Shown here piece after piece: positions 35,892-43,877 of a stretch of 64,000 nucleotides of DNA; the first letter of the stretch is position 1, and every line of letters begins with the position of its first letter. Under the pieces are notes generated by a model. The model saw only the letters and a list, made by a program, of their open reading frames with translations, had not been told where the DNA came from and did not search any database. The translations under genes were made by a program, and so were the position numbers. Location of the stretch: positions 62,001 to 126,000 of the forward strand of contig JACRBJ010000087.1 of assembly GCA_016234555.1 (NCBI GenBank). The letters are read 5' to 3'. The stretch comes from Chloroflexota bacterium (GTDB lineage Bacteria > Chloroflexota > Anaerolineae > Anaerolineales > Villigracilaceae).

Positions 35892-37184
35892 ATGAAAAGA
35901 CCCCTAGTAATTGGATTATTGGTATTGGCATTGCTGTTCGTGCTGGCTGGCATTGGCGCCGTGGTATTCTTCGCCGTCCGCGGAGCAGACTTTGCGTTTT
36001 TCGAGGTGCCCCTCGTCTCTGCCACCGCGGAGGAGAACAAGACCCTCAAAATAGATGTGGCGAAACCTGTCACACTTAAAGTGAGCGATGATGCGGGCGA
36101 CGTATCCATTGCCGGCGGAGACGTGAAGGCAGTGGAAGTCCGGATCGTCAAGACAGCATACGCTGCCAGCGAATCCCGCGCAGAAGAGACTTTGCAGGAC
36201 ATCCAGTATGAGATCAAGCAAAACGGCAATAGCCTTACCTTGATCTACAGATTAAGCGGACGCCAGACCCGCGAAGTAAACACAGTGGATTTCATTGTGA
36301 CCGTCCCGACTGAAACTGTTGTGGAAATCGACAATGGTTTTGGCGTCGTGGATGTTGCGGATATAAACGGGAGCGTGGATATCTCCAGTGATTTTGGCGA
36401 TGCGACAGTGAAAAATATCGAAGGCGCATTGACATTGGAAAATTCCAGCGGTGAGATTCAGGTCAGCAATGTGGATGCGGGCACGGAAGATGTAAAAGTA
36501 ACCGCCGACTTCGGCAGGATCACGCTGGAAAAAGTCAACGGCAAGGATGTTACCATCAACTCGAACAGCGGCACGATCAGCCTGAACAACATCCGCGCTT
36601 CGGGAGACCTCTTCTCAAAGTCAGACTTCGGCGACACCACCTTTGAGAGCGGCTCTGCCGCATCAATCACTTTTGAAACCGCCAGTGGAAAGGTGTCCAT
36701 TACCAAGGTCAATATCCACGGTGCGCTGACCATCACCAACGATTTCGGCGAGATCGAGTTGAGTCAGGCAATGGCAGAGTCCTATAACCTCGACTCCAAC
36801 AGTGGGGGGATCAACGTCAACGGCGCAAAGAACAACATCAAAGCCTACACCGACTTCGGCAGCATCGCCATCGAGAATGCGCAGAACGCCACGCTTGACC
36901 TGAAAAGTAACAGCGGCGGCATTGAGTTTAGCGGCACGCTGGGAGAAGGTCCACACACCGTTCAGTCCGATTTCGGTGGCATCACCCTCGCCATCCCCGC
37001 AGATTCCAAGCTGAATGTGAATCTCAGCACCGACTTCGGCAGCATCAGTTCGGATATTCCGATCACGGTCACGCTCGACGGCGACACGGAAAAAAATCAA
37101 CAGGAAGGAACGATGAACGGAGGCGGCGGACTGCTAACGGTCACGACCAATAACGGGCCTATCAGCATCACTGCCATCAAGTAA
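35892..37184 (+). CDS. DUF4097-type beta-helix surface protein
   Basis: 430 residues. One N-terminal membrane anchor (VIGLLVLALLFVLAGIGAVV) is followed by a repetitive region in which short strands alternate with SxDFGxxx and SNSGxI motifs (for example SDFGDATVKNIEG, NSSGEIQVSN, SKSDFGDTTFES, SNSGGIEFSG), at least ten turns. This pattern is typical of DUF4097/DUF4098 right-handed beta-helix proteins often encoded near sigma/anti-sigma genes. An AAGGAG ribosome-binding site lies 7 bases before the ATG, and a terminator follows. Function: probably cell-envelope structure or adhesion; unknown. Confidence 0.8.
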   Translation: MKRPLVIGLLVLALLFVLAGIGAVVFFAVRGADFAFFEVPLVSATAEENKTLKIDVAKPVTLKVSDDAGDVSIAGGDVKAVEVRIVKTAYAASESRAEETLQDIQYEIKQNGNSLTLIYRLSGRQTREVNTVDFIVTVPTETVVEIDNGFGVVDVADINGSVDISSDFGDATVKNIEGALTLENSSGEIQVSNVDAGTEDVKVTADFGRITLEKVNGKDVTINSNSGTISLNNIRASGDLFSKSDFGDTTFESGSAASITFETASGKVSITKVNIHGALTITNDFGEIELSQAMAESYNLDSNSGGINVNGAKNNIKAYTDFGSIAIENAQNATLDLKSNSGGIEFSGTLGEGPHTVQSDFGGITLAIPADSKLNVNLSTDFGSISSDIPITVTLDGDTEKNQQEGTMNGGGGLLTVTTNNGPISITAIK

Positions 37185-37185
37185 A

Positions 37186-37223
37186 ATACAGGGTGTGGAG
37201 AAATTCCACGCCCTGTATTTTTT
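37186..37223 (+). terminator. Intrinsic terminator after the DUF4097 gene
   Basis: AATACAGGGTGTGGA pairs with TTCCACGCCCTGTATT around GAAA, followed by a T run. Confidence 0.85.
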
Positions 37224-37237
37224 CAAAAGGAACACAA

Positions 37238-37573
37238 ATGGATGCTCTCATTCCCTGCCTCGGTGTCGTTGCTATTCTCTCCATTATCTTCGGTTTTCTA
37301 GCCTTCCTGCGTTATATGAATTACAAGGAAACCCTCGCCCTCGCCGAGAAGGGATTAAGCCGTCCCGAAAAAACTCCTGGAAAAGGTTTGTTGCGTTGGG
37401 GAATTGCCGTCACTGCGATTGGATTCGCCCTTTCAATCGGACTCTACCCCCTGGGCTTTGACTCAGGAGAAAACTATCCGCTTCATCTTGGACCGTGGAT
37501 GTTGGGCGGCTTCGTTCCGCTTTTTCTTGGCATTGGCTTGGTTCTGATTCATTACCTGACAGAAAAGGAGTAA
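37238..37573 (+). CDS. Small membrane protein (DUF6249-like)
   Basis: 111 residues with three hydrophobic segments (about 3-22, 50-67 and 84-104) and a short cytoplasmic segment YKETLALAEKGLSRPEK between the first two. The layout resembles DUF6249-type proteins, which are often found near ECF sigma factors; function unknown. An AAGGA ribosome-binding site lies before the ATG at 37238; the longer in-frame start upstream would read through a terminator hairpin. Confidence 0.65.
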   Translation: MDALIPCLGVVAILSIIFGFLAFLRYMNYKETLALAEKGLSRPEKTPGKGLLRWGIAVTAIGFALSIGLYPLGFDSGENYPLHLGPWMLGGFVPLFLGIGLVLIHYLTEKE

Positions 37574-37661
37574 CGTCTGGACAATTGGCAATATTCAATC
37601 CTGATAGCGTTTGAGAGGTACGCGGGATAGAATTAGGCTCATAGAAAGGATATAAAAACAC

Positions 37662-38072
37662 ATGGAAATCCCAAGACACTGGCGTCTCAAACAACAACGA
37701 TACGGTCTGGTCGGCGAAGTCTGCCCGCACTGCGACCATAAAATCTTCCCGCCCCGCGATGTCTGTCCCAACTGCGGCGACGAAGCAAAGGAACAATTTG
37801 CGTTCAGCGGCAAGGGCGAAGTTTATTCGTTCACAACCATCTATGAAGCCCCATCTGGTTTCGACTCGGATGCGCCGTACACGGTTGCGCTGATCAAACT
37901 GGAGGAGGGTCCCATTTTGACAGCGCAACTCACCGACTTGGGCGACCAGCCCGTCGAAATCGGCATGCCTGTGGAAATGGTCACGCGGAAGATGCGGAAT
38001 GATGGCGATGAGCGGGGGATTATTGTTTACGGGTATAAATTTCGCCCCGCCTGGAATATGCCGCAGGGCTAA
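37662..38072 (+). CDS. Zn-ribbon/OB-fold protein (DUF35)
   Basis: 136 residues. An N-terminal rubredoxin-like zinc ribbon (CPHCDHKIFPPRDVCPNC; C-x2-C ... C-x2-C, residues 21-38) is followed by an OB-fold of about 80 residues. In archaea a DUF35 protein holds acetoacetyl-CoA thiolase and HMG-CoA synthase together and channels acetoacetyl-CoA, and both partners have homologues at 29864 and 32067. It is separated from them by unrelated genes. Its last 53 bp overlap the antisense 3' end of the first serine recombinase, so a mobile element appears integrated right at its 3' end while leaving the protein intact. Confidence 0.88.
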   Translation: MEIPRHWRLKQQRYGLVGEVCPHCDHKIFPPRDVCPNCGDEAKEQFAFSGKGEVYSFTTIYEAPSGFDSDAPYTVALIKLEEGPILTAQLTDLGDQPVEIGMPVEMVTRKMRNDGDERGIIVYGYKFRPAWNMPQG

Positions 38073-39648
38073 GGTTCTCTAGGCCTGCATCTTGATCAAG
38101 GATTTTAAGTAAATTTAAGCGAATCTCGACAGTTATTTCACGGCCTTTACCAATAGTTACTCGCTCGACCATGGTATCTACAACCTGTTTTTTGAGTAGA
38201 AACAAGTTATGTCGCTCCTCTTCATTTTGAGGAGCGGCTTCTTTTAATTCCGCAACGCCCACCTGTAAATCCGCTAAGTACTCCTCGAATTTTGCCTCCC
38301 AGTTATTGAGCGCATTGATATTGATCGTCTGACCTAATGCAGATAGTTCACGCTTACAACTGATCTCCTGCAACGTCAAAGTTGCCAATTGTTGCTCCAT
38401 GTCATTATTTGTAAACTTTCCCTGCCGCGCCAGAGTTATCACCCATTGACGATCTGCATTAATCCTCTCAAGTTCTTTTTCGATTCTTTCTCTTTCTTCA
38501 TGAAGATTAGCGGCATTTGCCCACAGTTGATCAACCAAATTCCTAGCCTGTGAAAGCAGATATTCAGGGCTGTCGATAGCACCACAAATTTTTCCCCAGA
38601 CCTCATCATCAGCCTTTTTTGTGCCAATATGTCTTGGACAATCAGGTGAAACAAGGTCTTTGTGATTCTGACGACAATAATAAATGCCCGTTAAAGTTTT
38701 ACGCTCAACCAGTTCACCTTTCCGATTCTTTCTGGTCTTCTGTGTTCTTGCACCCCACTTATTACCGCATGCACAATGGAGTATTCCACCAAGAAGGTAA
38801 TCATGGTGCAAACGACGAGCAGGATAGGTTTTCTTCCTAGTTCGCAATTCTCTAAAACGCTCGTAGGTTGTAATGTCGATAATTGGATCCACGGGTATTT
38901 CGAAAAGTTCTCCTTTTCTCGACTGTATTTTTATTCCATATGCATATTCCCTGGCTGATTTTAGAATTGCCTGAATACTTGATCGCGCCCAATGGATTCT
39001 TCTCGGAATACTGCTCCCTTTTTGAGGCGCGCCACCGCCAATCAACCTGTCTCGAATTTCCATGAGGTGGCAACCCTCAAGATACCACTCAAATATCTTC
39101 CGAACCCAGTATGCTTCCTCATTAACAACCACGATCTGATCTTCAATACGCTGATATCCATAACGATCCTGTCCGGTGTTTGCCTTTCCAGATTTTAGGC
39201 GGGCTTTTACACCCATCGTCATGCGCTCCTTCATGCCATCTAATTCCATCTGAGCCACCCAAGCACGTAAAGGAGCTATCTTCGGGTCGAAGGTCTCTCG
39301 TGCAAGCATGACAGATACCTTATGCTCTTGAATGGTTTCCAATACAAGCAACATGGCCCTCATTCCGCGATAAAGTCTGTCTTCACGCCAGGCGAGGATG
39401 ACATCAAATTCATCCCTCGCAGCAGCATTTAACATGTCAAGCAATCCAGGACGATCAGAACGTGTGCCGGAGGGTTCCACTAATTTAGTTCGGACACGAT
39501 ATTTCTCAATATCCCGATAGACATTGACAACCACCAGCCCCTTGTCAGCTGCCAGTTGGCGGCAATCTGCTTCCTGTTCAGTTGGACTGGATTTTTCGCC
39601 TTGGTGTTCGGAAGACGTGCGAACGTAAATGACTGCGCGGTTATTCAT
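38020..39648 (-). CDS. Large serine recombinase 1
   Basis: About 542 residues. The N-terminal resolvase domain has the catalytic serine in IYVRTSSEHQGEKSS (residue ~12) and the conserved AWREDRLYRGM. The recombinase domain follows (GKANTGQDRYGYQRI), then a zinc ribbon (CACGNKWGAR with a later CRQNH...CP) and a C-terminal coiled coil (LHEERERIEKELERIN). Large serine integrases catalyse site-specific integration and, with a directionality factor, excision. The start at 39648 has GGAG 6 bases upstream. The last 17 residues are encoded antisense to the DUF35 gene end, suggesting the gene end was created by integration. It lies 18 bp downstream of recombinase 2. Confidence 0.93.
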   Translation of the reverse strand: MNNRAVIYVRTSSEHQGEKSSPTEQEADCRQLAADKGLVVVNVYRDIEKYRVRTKLVEPSGTRSDRPGLLDMLNAAARDEFDVILAWREDRLYRGMRAMLLVLETIQEHKVSVMLARETFDPKIAPLRAWVAQMELDGMKERMTMGVKARLKSGKANTGQDRYGYQRIEDQIVVVNEEAYWVRKIFEWYLEGCHLMEIRDRLIGGGAPQKGSSIPRRIHWARSSIQAILKSAREYAYGIKIQSRKGELFEIPVDPIIDITTYERFRELRTRKKTYPARRLHHDYLLGGILHCACGNKWGARTQKTRKNRKGELVERKTLTGIYYCRQNHKDLVSPDCPRHIGTKKADDEVWGKICGAIDSPEYLLSQARNLVDQLWANAANLHEERERIEKELERINADRQWVITLARQGKFTNNDMEQQLATLTLQEISCKRELSALGQTININALNNWEAKFEEYLADLQVGVAELKEAAPQNEEERHNLFLLKKQVVDTMVERVTIGKGREITVEIRLNLLKILDQDAGLENLSPAAYSRRGEIYTRKQ

Positions 39649-39666
39649 TATTGACTCCACTAGGTA

Positions 39667-41370
39667 TTAGTTATTCCAAATCGCTCTAACGGACACATAT
39701 CCTGATCGAGAACCAAACAATGATGGCTTCCGATGCATATCCGACTTTGTAGGAGTGCCGTTCTTTGGCCATGAACCCGACGAGCCAGGACCGCCATCGT
39801 CCTTCTTCAGGCTTTCCTCGAGCAATTCCATCAAGTTAAGATGGATGGTTACAATCAAATTTCTGTTAACATCAATCGTTACCTTCTCTACCAAGGATTG
39901 AACGATCTGCTTTTTCAAGTCAAACGATTTCAACCATTCATCTTCGCTCACAGACAAATCTCTCAATGCCTGGACACCATCCTGCAAGTCGGCAAGGAAT
40001 TCCATCATCTTGGCTTCCCAATTCACAAACAGCCTTTCATCGATTCTTTTCTGTAAACCAGATAATTCACTCTTAAGACTGACTTCTTTTTGAGAGTATT
40101 CGTTGAGCCTTCGCTCCATTTCTTCTTCTGAAATATTGCCTATGCGGGCTTGGGTAATGACCCATTGCCGATCCAAAAATAGATTCTCCAATTCCTTCTG
40201 AATATGTTCGCGATTAAGATCAAGGCTATTTGCCTCGTGGATGAGTTCGGCAACCAAACTCCGGGCTCCATCCAGCAGAATGTCCGGATGATTAATGGCA
40301 TTACAAACCTGTCTCCAAACCTCACGGTCTGCATCGATTCGTGGAATAGTGCGAGGACATTCCGGTGAGCGGATTTCTTCATGATTGCACGGACAAAAAT
40401 AGACTCCTCTGACAGCCTGTTTTTTCACCCAGTTTCCGTTTGGCGTTCTAGAATGACTAGTGGTACCACGAGGTTGCCATCGATATCCACAAGCGCAATA
40501 AAGCAAGCCTTGAATCAAGGAATACTGTTTGACGCTTGCTGGCGCTGGCACAGGTGGCTTTGGTTTGGTCAACAAATATTTGTGATACGTTTGTGCGTCC
40601 AGTATTGGCTCGATATCCATTTCATAACGTTCCCCTTCACGGCGCTGGATTTTTTTCCCTGTTGCATATTCTTCTGCCCCCTGCAGAATACCAAGAATGC
40701 TGCCAATCGACCAGGTAATCTTTCGTGGCTTCGTAGACCCTTTCTGAGGGGCATTTGCTGCAATTAAACGTTTGCGCATGATCTTTGAGGGAATGCGTTC
40801 GATGTACCATGCAAAGATCTGCCTGACCCATTCGGCTTCCTCGGGAACAATTTCAATCCGTTCCCTCACCCGTCGGTAACCATAACGGTCCTGCCCTGAA
40901 TTCGCCTTGCCAGACTTTAGGCGCGCCTTCACTCCCATCGTCATGCGTTCCTTGATATTCTCCAGTTCTACCTGGGCAAGCCAGGCTTTCAGGGGAGCCG
41001 TTGTCGGATCAAAGGTTTCAAGTGCCAGCATGATGGTTAGGTTATGTTGTTGTATCGTTTCAAGAATCAAGAGCATTGCCCGCATACCGCGATAAAGCCT
41101 GTCCTCCCGCCACGCAATGATGACATCGAACTGATCGTCGGTGGCATCGCGAAGCATCGCCAGCATCCCGGGACGGTCATAGCGTGTCCCGGATGGCTCC
41201 ACCCACTTATTTTTGACGCGATATCTTTCTATATCGCGGTACACATTGACAACAACCAACCCCAGCTTTTCTGCGTACTGCCGGCAATCCGACTCCTGCT
41301 CAGCGGGACTGCATTTTTCGCCTTGTTGTTCGGATGATGTGCGAACATAAATTACTGCTCTTTTACCCAT
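39667..41370 (-). CDS. Large serine recombinase 2
   Basis: About 567 residues, the same architecture as its neighbour: a resolvase domain with catalytic Ser in IYVRTSSEQQGEKCS, AWREDRLYRGM, GKANSGQDRYGYRRV, a zinc ribbon (CACGYRWQPR) and a coiled coil near residues 390-440. The C-terminal tail is longer and Gly/Ser/Lys-rich. The start at 41370 has GGAG 6 bases upstream. The two recombinases are clear paralogues (many identical blocks in the N-terminal half) but not recent duplicates. Tandem large recombinases occur in elements where both are needed, such as ccrAB of SCCmec, so cooperative action is plausible. Confidence 0.93.
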   Translation of the reverse strand: MGKRAVIYVRTSSEQQGEKCSPAEQESDCRQYAEKLGLVVVNVYRDIERYRVKNKWVEPSGTRYDRPGMLAMLRDATDDQFDVIIAWREDRLYRGMRAMLLILETIQQHNLTIMLALETFDPTTAPLKAWLAQVELENIKERMTMGVKARLKSGKANSGQDRYGYRRVRERIEIVPEEAEWVRQIFAWYIERIPSKIMRKRLIAANAPQKGSTKPRKITWSIGSILGILQGAEEYATGKKIQRREGERYEMDIEPILDAQTYHKYLLTKPKPPVPAPASVKQYSLIQGLLYCACGYRWQPRGTTSHSRTPNGNWVKKQAVRGVYFCPCNHEEIRSPECPRTIPRIDADREVWRQVCNAINHPDILLDGARSLVAELIHEANSLDLNREHIQKELENLFLDRQWVITQARIGNISEEEMERRLNEYSQKEVSLKSELSGLQKRIDERLFVNWEAKMMEFLADLQDGVQALRDLSVSEDEWLKSFDLKKQIVQSLVEKVTIDVNRNLIVTIHLNLMELLEESLKKDDGGPGSSGSWPKNGTPTKSDMHRKPSLFGSRSGYVSVRAIWNN

Positions 41371-41459
41371 AGAAAACTCCATATTGCGTATTGCTTGTTC
41401 CAGTCCGGTACTTGAAGAGATCATGGCTGGATGGATCCCTTCAAGTCATTTATGAACAT

Positions 41460-41715
41460 CTACAGATGCGACTTGATCAATACTTCCTTGAAAAGTTGGT
41501 CGCCTAATATCTGAGTTTGTTCTTCCCGGGTCAATCCCAATCTGGCTGTGACATCAAAAAAGAAGCAAGCCGACCGAGGCGGGAATATTGACCAAGCTGA
41601 CTCCATCCACGGCCTGATCCCATTCCTGCCGCAGGGCGGAGAGGCTTACCAAGACAGACACCCTGTCAAGATGGACAGCTTGAGTGGCTTCGTGAGTCAA
41701 AAATTGAATATTCAT
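41460..41715 (-). pseudogene. Small gene with a +1 frameshift in a homopolymer
   Basis: From ATG at 41715 (AGGAG ribosome-binding site 7 bases upstream) the frame encodes MNIQFLTHEATQAVHLDRV and runs to a TGA just after a run of six T on the minus strand (plus-strand A run 41557-41562). Removing one T restores an open frame that continues as FDVTARLGLTREEQTQILGD to a stop at 41460, giving about 84 residues. Either a real mutation, a sequencing error or a frameshift signal. The protein is not recognised; it lies directly upstream of the recombinases on the same strand and could be a recombination accessory factor. Confidence 0.6.
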
Positions 41716-41732
41716 TGGTTGTCTCCTAGTTT

Positions 41733-41770
41733 GGGCGTTCCGCCTCCCCCAGCCGGAAAGCAGAACGCCC
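41733..41770. repeat. Hairpin in the leader of the recombinase operon
   Basis: GGGCGTTC (41733-41740) pairs with GAACGCCC (41763-41770), enclosing a GC-rich loop. It ends about 18 bp before the ATG of the small frameshifted gene, in its leader. A regulatory hairpin or part of an attachment site is possible. Confidence 0.45.
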
Positions 41771-41878
41771 CGATGGAATCCCACCAAGGCGTTTGCAGAG
41801 GCTATAATACGAATAGCCCGCCTACCGCTCTCGTCGGTGGGTTGAGTCAGGGCGTGTATCGTGTTCCAGCACGTTACG

Positions 41879-41945
41879 CGCCCGTTATTCAGTACAAATA
41901 CATTTTACCAATAAAATGTATTATGAGCAAGCAAAATAACGGGCG
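41879..41945. repeat. Nested perfect inverted repeats (operator or recombination site candidate)
   Basis: The outer pair CGCCCGTTATT (41879-41889)/AATAACGGGCG (41935-41945) and the inner pair ATACATTTTA (41898-41907)/TAAAATGTAT (41912-41921) are both perfect. The region lies just downstream of the excisionase-like gene and upstream of the recombinase operon on the minus strand. A protein-binding site controlling the recombinases, or part of the attachment region, is likely. Confidence 0.6.
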
Positions 41946-41958
41946 GTGTACGAAATAA

Positions 41959-42171
41959 CTACTTTTTGATCACTTTAGGACCGTGCCGCCTATCTTCAGA
42001 CTTTTCGGCAGTCTGCAGGTAGGACAACAGGGATTTTTTGCTGATCGCCCAGACAGGACCAAACTTGTGGGCAATCACCTTCCCCGCTCGAACGATGATG
42101 CGCAAATACTCGGCGTGATAGCCACTCAGCTTGGACGCCTGCTGGATTGTCAACCATTCATCATCTGCCAT
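41959..42171 (-). CDS. Excisionase-like helix-turn-helix protein
   Basis: 70 residues. WLTIQQASKLSGYHAEYLRI is a MerR/HTH_17-type winged-helix start in which the first helix and recognition helix bind DNA, and a KK-rich tail follows (RRHGPKVIKK). Proteins of this size and fold next to integrases are commonly excisionases or directionality factors. Start at 42171 with GGAG 8 bases upstream; GTG at 42180 would overlap that site. A nested palindrome follows immediately downstream and may be its binding site. Confidence 0.75.
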   Translation of the reverse strand: MADDEWLTIQQASKLSGYHAEYLRIIVRAGKVIAHKFGPVWAISKKSLLSYLQTAEKSEDRRHGPKVIKK

Positions 42172-42312
42172 AATTTGCACTCCAAGTAGGAATTATACCT
42201 TTCATGCGGTACAGGATTTCGCCCAAATTATTTGATTTTCAATGTACCTTTCACTCTTACTCCTTTTTCTTTTTATCAAAATATTGACAAGAATCCCTTT
42301 TAAACGACCGCA

Positions 42313-42525
42313 TCATTCATTAGGCATTGCTTTTGTTTGCTGTGAAGGCAGTTGACCATCGGGATCATGTTTCGGTTCAGTAAATTCGACCCGAACATCT
42401 TTTTGGCCTTCGGTCTCTCCGCGTTGCCTAATTCTTCGTCCGTATTCTGCAATCGCCCTGAACATATTTGTGAGTGCAATTCGGTCTGCTTCAGTTGGAG
42501 GGGAAGATTGCAACATTACCTGCAT
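42313..42525 (-). CDS. Small hypothetical protein of the element
   Basis: 70 residues, not recognised. AAGGA lies 8 bases before the ATG. The N-terminal half is predicted helical (EADRIALTNMFRAIAEYGRR) and basic, and the C-terminal half is polar and probably disordered. It lies upstream of the HTH gene on the same strand with a ~140-bp gap that holds nothing obvious. Could be an accessory DNA-binding or regulatory peptide. Confidence 0.5.
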   Translation of the reverse strand: MQVMLQSSPPTEADRIALTNMFRAIAEYGRRIRQRGETEGQKDVRVEFTEPKHDPDGQLPSQQTKAMPNE

Positions 42526-42650
42526 TCCTCAATTCCTTGAGCAAGACAATTCATTGTATGGTCACGAAGCGAATCTATCAAAATATTCATATGGTTTCCT
42601 TTTTGTAAATTTCATTTGAGAACTTACAGAAAGGTTTTAACATCCTGGAG

Positions 42651-42680
42651 TACGGATACTCTACGGATTGGTCTCCGAAT
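42651..42680 (-). repeat. Inverted copy of the 30-bp repeat upstream of the ParA block
   Basis: Read on the minus strand, the segment contains CCGTAGAGTATCCGTACT preceded by GGAGACCAAT. It matches the plus-strand copies at 43444-43484 at roughly 24 of 31 positions, with core CGTAGAG-N3-CCGTA. It lies between the minus-strand small gene and the plus-strand membrane-protein gene. A shared operator or partition/replication site is likely. Confidence 0.55.
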
Positions 42681-42811
42681 ATCTCCCAAGCTGTTAGCAA
42701 ATTGCAAAGTCAAAAAATGACATAAGTATCTTGTGAAATGTGTCAAATGTCATTGCCTTAAATTTCCGAATACTATAAGATACCGCCCAATTAAAATTTA
42801 GAGGTTTCCAA

Positions 42812-43420
42812 TTGATAAATCATATTAAGAGGTTGTGGGGGCATTACCTCGCCCTACTAATACTCGGCGCCATCCTTTTCTTTCCAATCTCCCGGATCCA
42901 TCGCTTCTTTCAGGCTTTCTTCGGCAACGAAGCAGCCTTGATTTCCCTCACCATCACGATCATGGTCGTGATGGCCTTTGGCATTCGAGGAGCTGTGTAT
43001 GCTCACAGGATTATCAAGGACATGCAACAGGCAATCCCCTGTGCAGACAATCCAACCTCACAACAGCAAACGTGCATATCCATCCTTTTTCGGGTTTTCA
43101 AAATTAAATGCTCAGAACCAGGAAACACTACACAGAAAACAAACAAGGAAACAGATAATGCAGACGTATCCCTTCCGTATTTCATGCTCTCCAACAAGAA
43201 GCGTCGCGGAAAGCAACCGCGTTTCCCGGAGGAGAAAATTCGCAAGGCGGTTTTGAGATGGGAAAACCGCGATCCATCCTTTTCAGTTGCCACCCTGGAG
43301 GAGTTTCTTGCACAGGAATTTGGCAGCAGTCCGGATGGAATCCTGCTGATGGCGCCCACCACCTTTTACGACTGGCGCCGCCGTATTTTGGAGGAAATCA
43401 AATCCCGTTCACATGAATGA
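42812..43420 (+). CDS. Element-encoded protein with N-terminal membrane hairpin
   Basis: 202 residues; the start is TTG at 42812, supported by a GAGG ribosome-binding site 7 bases upstream. Two hydrophobic segments (about residues 11-28 and 40-60, LALLILGAILFFPIS and ALISLTITIMVVMAFGI) are followed by a variable linker with cysteines. A basic C-terminal domain (NKKRRGKQPRFPEEKIRKAVLRWENRD ... TFYDWRRRILEEI) looks helical and DNA- or RNA-binding. Function unknown; it might tether DNA to the membrane. It is flanked by the inverted 30-bp repeats. Confidence 0.6.
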   Translation: MINHIKRLWGHYLALLILGAILFFPISRIHRFFQAFFGNEAALISLTITIMVVMAFGIRGAVYAHRIIKDMQQAIPCADNPTSQQQTCISILFRVFKIKCSEPGNTTQKTNKETDNADVSLPYFMLSNKKRRGKQPRFPEEKIRKAVLRWENRDPSFSVATLEEFLAQEFGSSPDGILLMAPTTFYDWRRRILEEIKSRSHE

Positions 43421-43443
43421 TCTTTCAGAGGAGGGATTTATTT

Positions 43444-43484
43444 CGTAGAGAACCCGTAGTCCAAACCGTAGAGTTCCCGTACTG
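43444..43484 (+). repeat. Tandem 15-bp direct repeats upstream of the ParA block
   Basis: CGTAGAGAACCCGTA (43444-43458) and CGTAGAGTTCCCGTA (43467-43481) repeat with a 23-bp period, about two helical turns. The second copy, with its upstream flank GTAGTCCAAACC, matches the inverted copy at 42651-42680 over about 30 bp. The spacing suggests dimeric protein binding (operator, parS-like centromere or iteron). Confidence 0.6.
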
Positions 43485-43498
43485 CTAGATGCTATTTT

Positions 43499-43520
43499 TG
43501 AGCCGCCGGCAAGCGGCTCA
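43499..43520. terminator. Hairpin after the membrane-protein gene
   Basis: TGAGCCGC pairs with GCGGCTCA around CGGCAA, preceded by TTTT and followed by ATTTTATTT. It would end the transcript of the gene at 42812, or act as an attenuator in the leader of the ParA operon. Confidence 0.6.
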
Positions 43521-43548
43521 TTTTATTTCCAGCATCGGAAGGAGAACT

Positions 43549-43668
43549 ATGGTCAGGATCATTATTCATCACGGGAAACAGGAGTGCAATGTACTCCAGC
43601 AGTCTGTACAGTGGGAATTGCAGATACGGCAGGCAATGTCTCCCATTCAAAACCACCCATTGGGATGA
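43549..43668 (+). CDS. 39-residue ORF at the head of the ParA operon
   Basis: ATG at 43549 has AAGGAG 4 bases upstream; the encoded peptide begins MVRIIIHHGKQECNVLQQ and ends in HPLG. Its TGA overlaps the ATG of the next ORF (ATGA at 43665), evidence for translational coupling. Unknown function. A leader peptide is an alternative. Confidence 0.45.
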   Translation: MVRIIIHHGKQECNVLQQSVQWELQIRQAMSPIQNHPLG

Positions 43669-43877
43669 GGGGCGCAATCGTGACAACCTCACTACCCACC
43701 CAGTCCATCACCTTTACTCCGGACCAGCGTCGCATGCTTGGACAGGTATACACCCTGATCCTCAGCTGGCGCAGTAAAAAAAGGAAACTCGAAACCACAT
43801 CATCCCAAACGGTGAAGCCCAATGTTGATGAAACTACACAACCTGTCTGCGACCAGAACGGAGGATCTGATGACTGA
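43665..43877 (+). CDS. 70-residue hypothetical protein, coupled small gene
   Basis: Begins MRGAIVTTSLPTQSITFTPD; the middle FTPDQRRMLGQVYTLILSWR is amphipathic helical, and the tail is polar with one cysteine. Overlaps the preceding ORF (ATGA) and the following one by 8 bp. Not recognised. Confidence 0.5.
   Translation: MRGAIVTTSLPTQSITFTPDQRRMLGQVYTLILSWRSKKRKLETTSSQTVKPNVDETTQPVCDQNGGSDD

Noticed and set aside
41548..41958. 136-codon open frame on the plus strand
   Set aside because: Overlaps the small frameshifted gene and the nested palindromes, and has no ribosome-binding site.
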